64,000 nt of DNA, from positions 1 to 64,000 of the forward strand of contig UQTJ01000016.1 in NCBI GenBank assembly GCA_900544075.1. The letters are read 5' to 3'. The notes under the pieces are model-generated. The model ran no database searches, was not told the origin of the DNA, and saw only the letters and a list, made by a program, of their open reading frames with translations. How positions within the stretch are numbered: position 1 is the stretch's first letter; every line of letters starts with the position of its first letter. A program made the translations under genes and the position numbers. Of the stretch, positions 63,703 to 64,000 are shown one piece after another. The DNA is from an uncultured Bacteroides sp. (GTDB lineage: Bacteria > Bacteroidota > Bacteroidia > Bacteroidales > Bacteroidaceae).

Positions 63703-64000
63703 CTTCTGCTGGCATCAAAAAGTTTCTTTTTCTCATCCTCCGACAGACTTCCGTAACCGGACTTTCTCAGTTTCTCAAGGATACGGTTTATCTCGTCCTC
63801 ATCAGCCTTCTTACGAGCATTATAATCATATTGCTGCTGGCGTTCGCCATAGTGTACCTTCATTTTCGGTTTACGTTTCGGCAGTTTGAATCCTCCGGCA
63901 AAGAAATCGATAACAGCATTAATCCACTTTGTGACATCATTACCTTTTGCCAGTCCAGTAGAAAACCAGAAACCGGCCGCAGCGCCACCAAGATGAGCAA
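63699..64000 (-). CDS. rhomboid-family intramembrane protease (C-terminal part)
   Basis: Partial gene; the 5' part lies beyond the window edge. The visible 100 codons start in AHLGGAAAGFWFSTGLAKG, which carries the conserved histidine of the rhomboid catalytic dyad and its GxxxG-like helix. A cytoplasmic tail follows (LPKRKPKMKVHYGERQQQYD, then ILEKLRKSGYGSLSEDEKKKL), a short helical segment common at the end of Bacteroidota rhomboids. The serine of the dyad is not visible. It overlaps the EEP gene by 4 bases. Confidence 0.82.
   Translation of the reverse strand, partial: AHLGGAAAGFWFSTGLAKGNDVTKWINAVIDFFAGGFKLPKRKPKMKVHYGERQQQYDYNARKKADEDEINRILEKLRKSGYGSLSEDEKKKLFDASRR

Overview
The window looks like a chromosomal segment of a gut Bacteroidales species (Bacteroides/Phocaeicola type). 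The reasons are moderate-to-low GC, promoters of the Bacteroidota form TAnnTTTG (often with TTTG about 20 bp upstream), a fused SecDF, a hybrid two-component regulator, serine-type sulfatases with an anaerobic sulfatase-maturating enzyme, and a short-chain-type threonine dehydrogenase. The genus is inference; no rRNA is present.

Layout. 0-7.3 kb: a LytS-like kinase and receiver protein diverge from a three-gene RND efflux operon. 7.4-12.1 kb: manC, tRNA-Leu(CAA), a two-cluster ferredoxin/flavodoxin protein, rpsO and typA/bipA. 12.1-14.9 kb: a complete IS66-type insertion sequence. 15.0-20.6 kb: AT-rich surface-glycan genes (LicD, three Stealth phosphotransferases, a GT92-like transferase, an LpxL-like acyltransferase). 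20.6-24.3 kb: gltX and a PgpH-like 7TM-HD protein.

24.6-50.8 kb is the accessory, host-glycan part. It holds the sulfatase-maturating radical SAM enzyme; a small toxin-antitoxin/defence patch (RhuM remnant plus an AbiEii-like pair); a heparin/heparan-sulfate mini-locus (iduronate-2-sulfatase-like, PL13 heparin lyase I, a further sulfatase) diverging from a hybrid two-component regulator broken by an in-frame TAA; a housekeeping block (low-molecular-weight phosphatase, PHP phosphoesterase, priA, Gfo/Idh/MocA oxidoreductase); and a second locus with a 5'-truncated GH2, a GH20, another GH2, a GH16 and a third sulfatase, a set that fits sulfated mucin O-glycan or keratan-like substrates. All three sulfatases carry Ser at the formylglycine position, so the nearby maturase should activate them. 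Neither glycan locus has a SusC/SusD pair in the window.

50.8-64 kb: HicAB with a candidate operator, korAB, tRNA-Arg(CCT), divergent kbl/tdh (threonine to glycine plus acetyl-CoA), secDF, an M3 peptidase, an endonuclease/exonuclease/phosphatase-fold protein and the 3' end of a rhomboid protease gene.

The least explained items are two copies of a 110-bp intergenic repeat built from ACACGAACGTGT-like palindromes (24341-24450 and 45553-45662), octamer arrays at 36891-36962 and 57264-57310, the broken hybrid regulator and the decapitated GH2. I saw no CRISPR array, integrase, phage or origin. Intergenic stretches over 300 bases are 25842-26330 (RhuM remnant and a promoter) and 54555-54931 (tRNA-Arg with its promoter and terminator).
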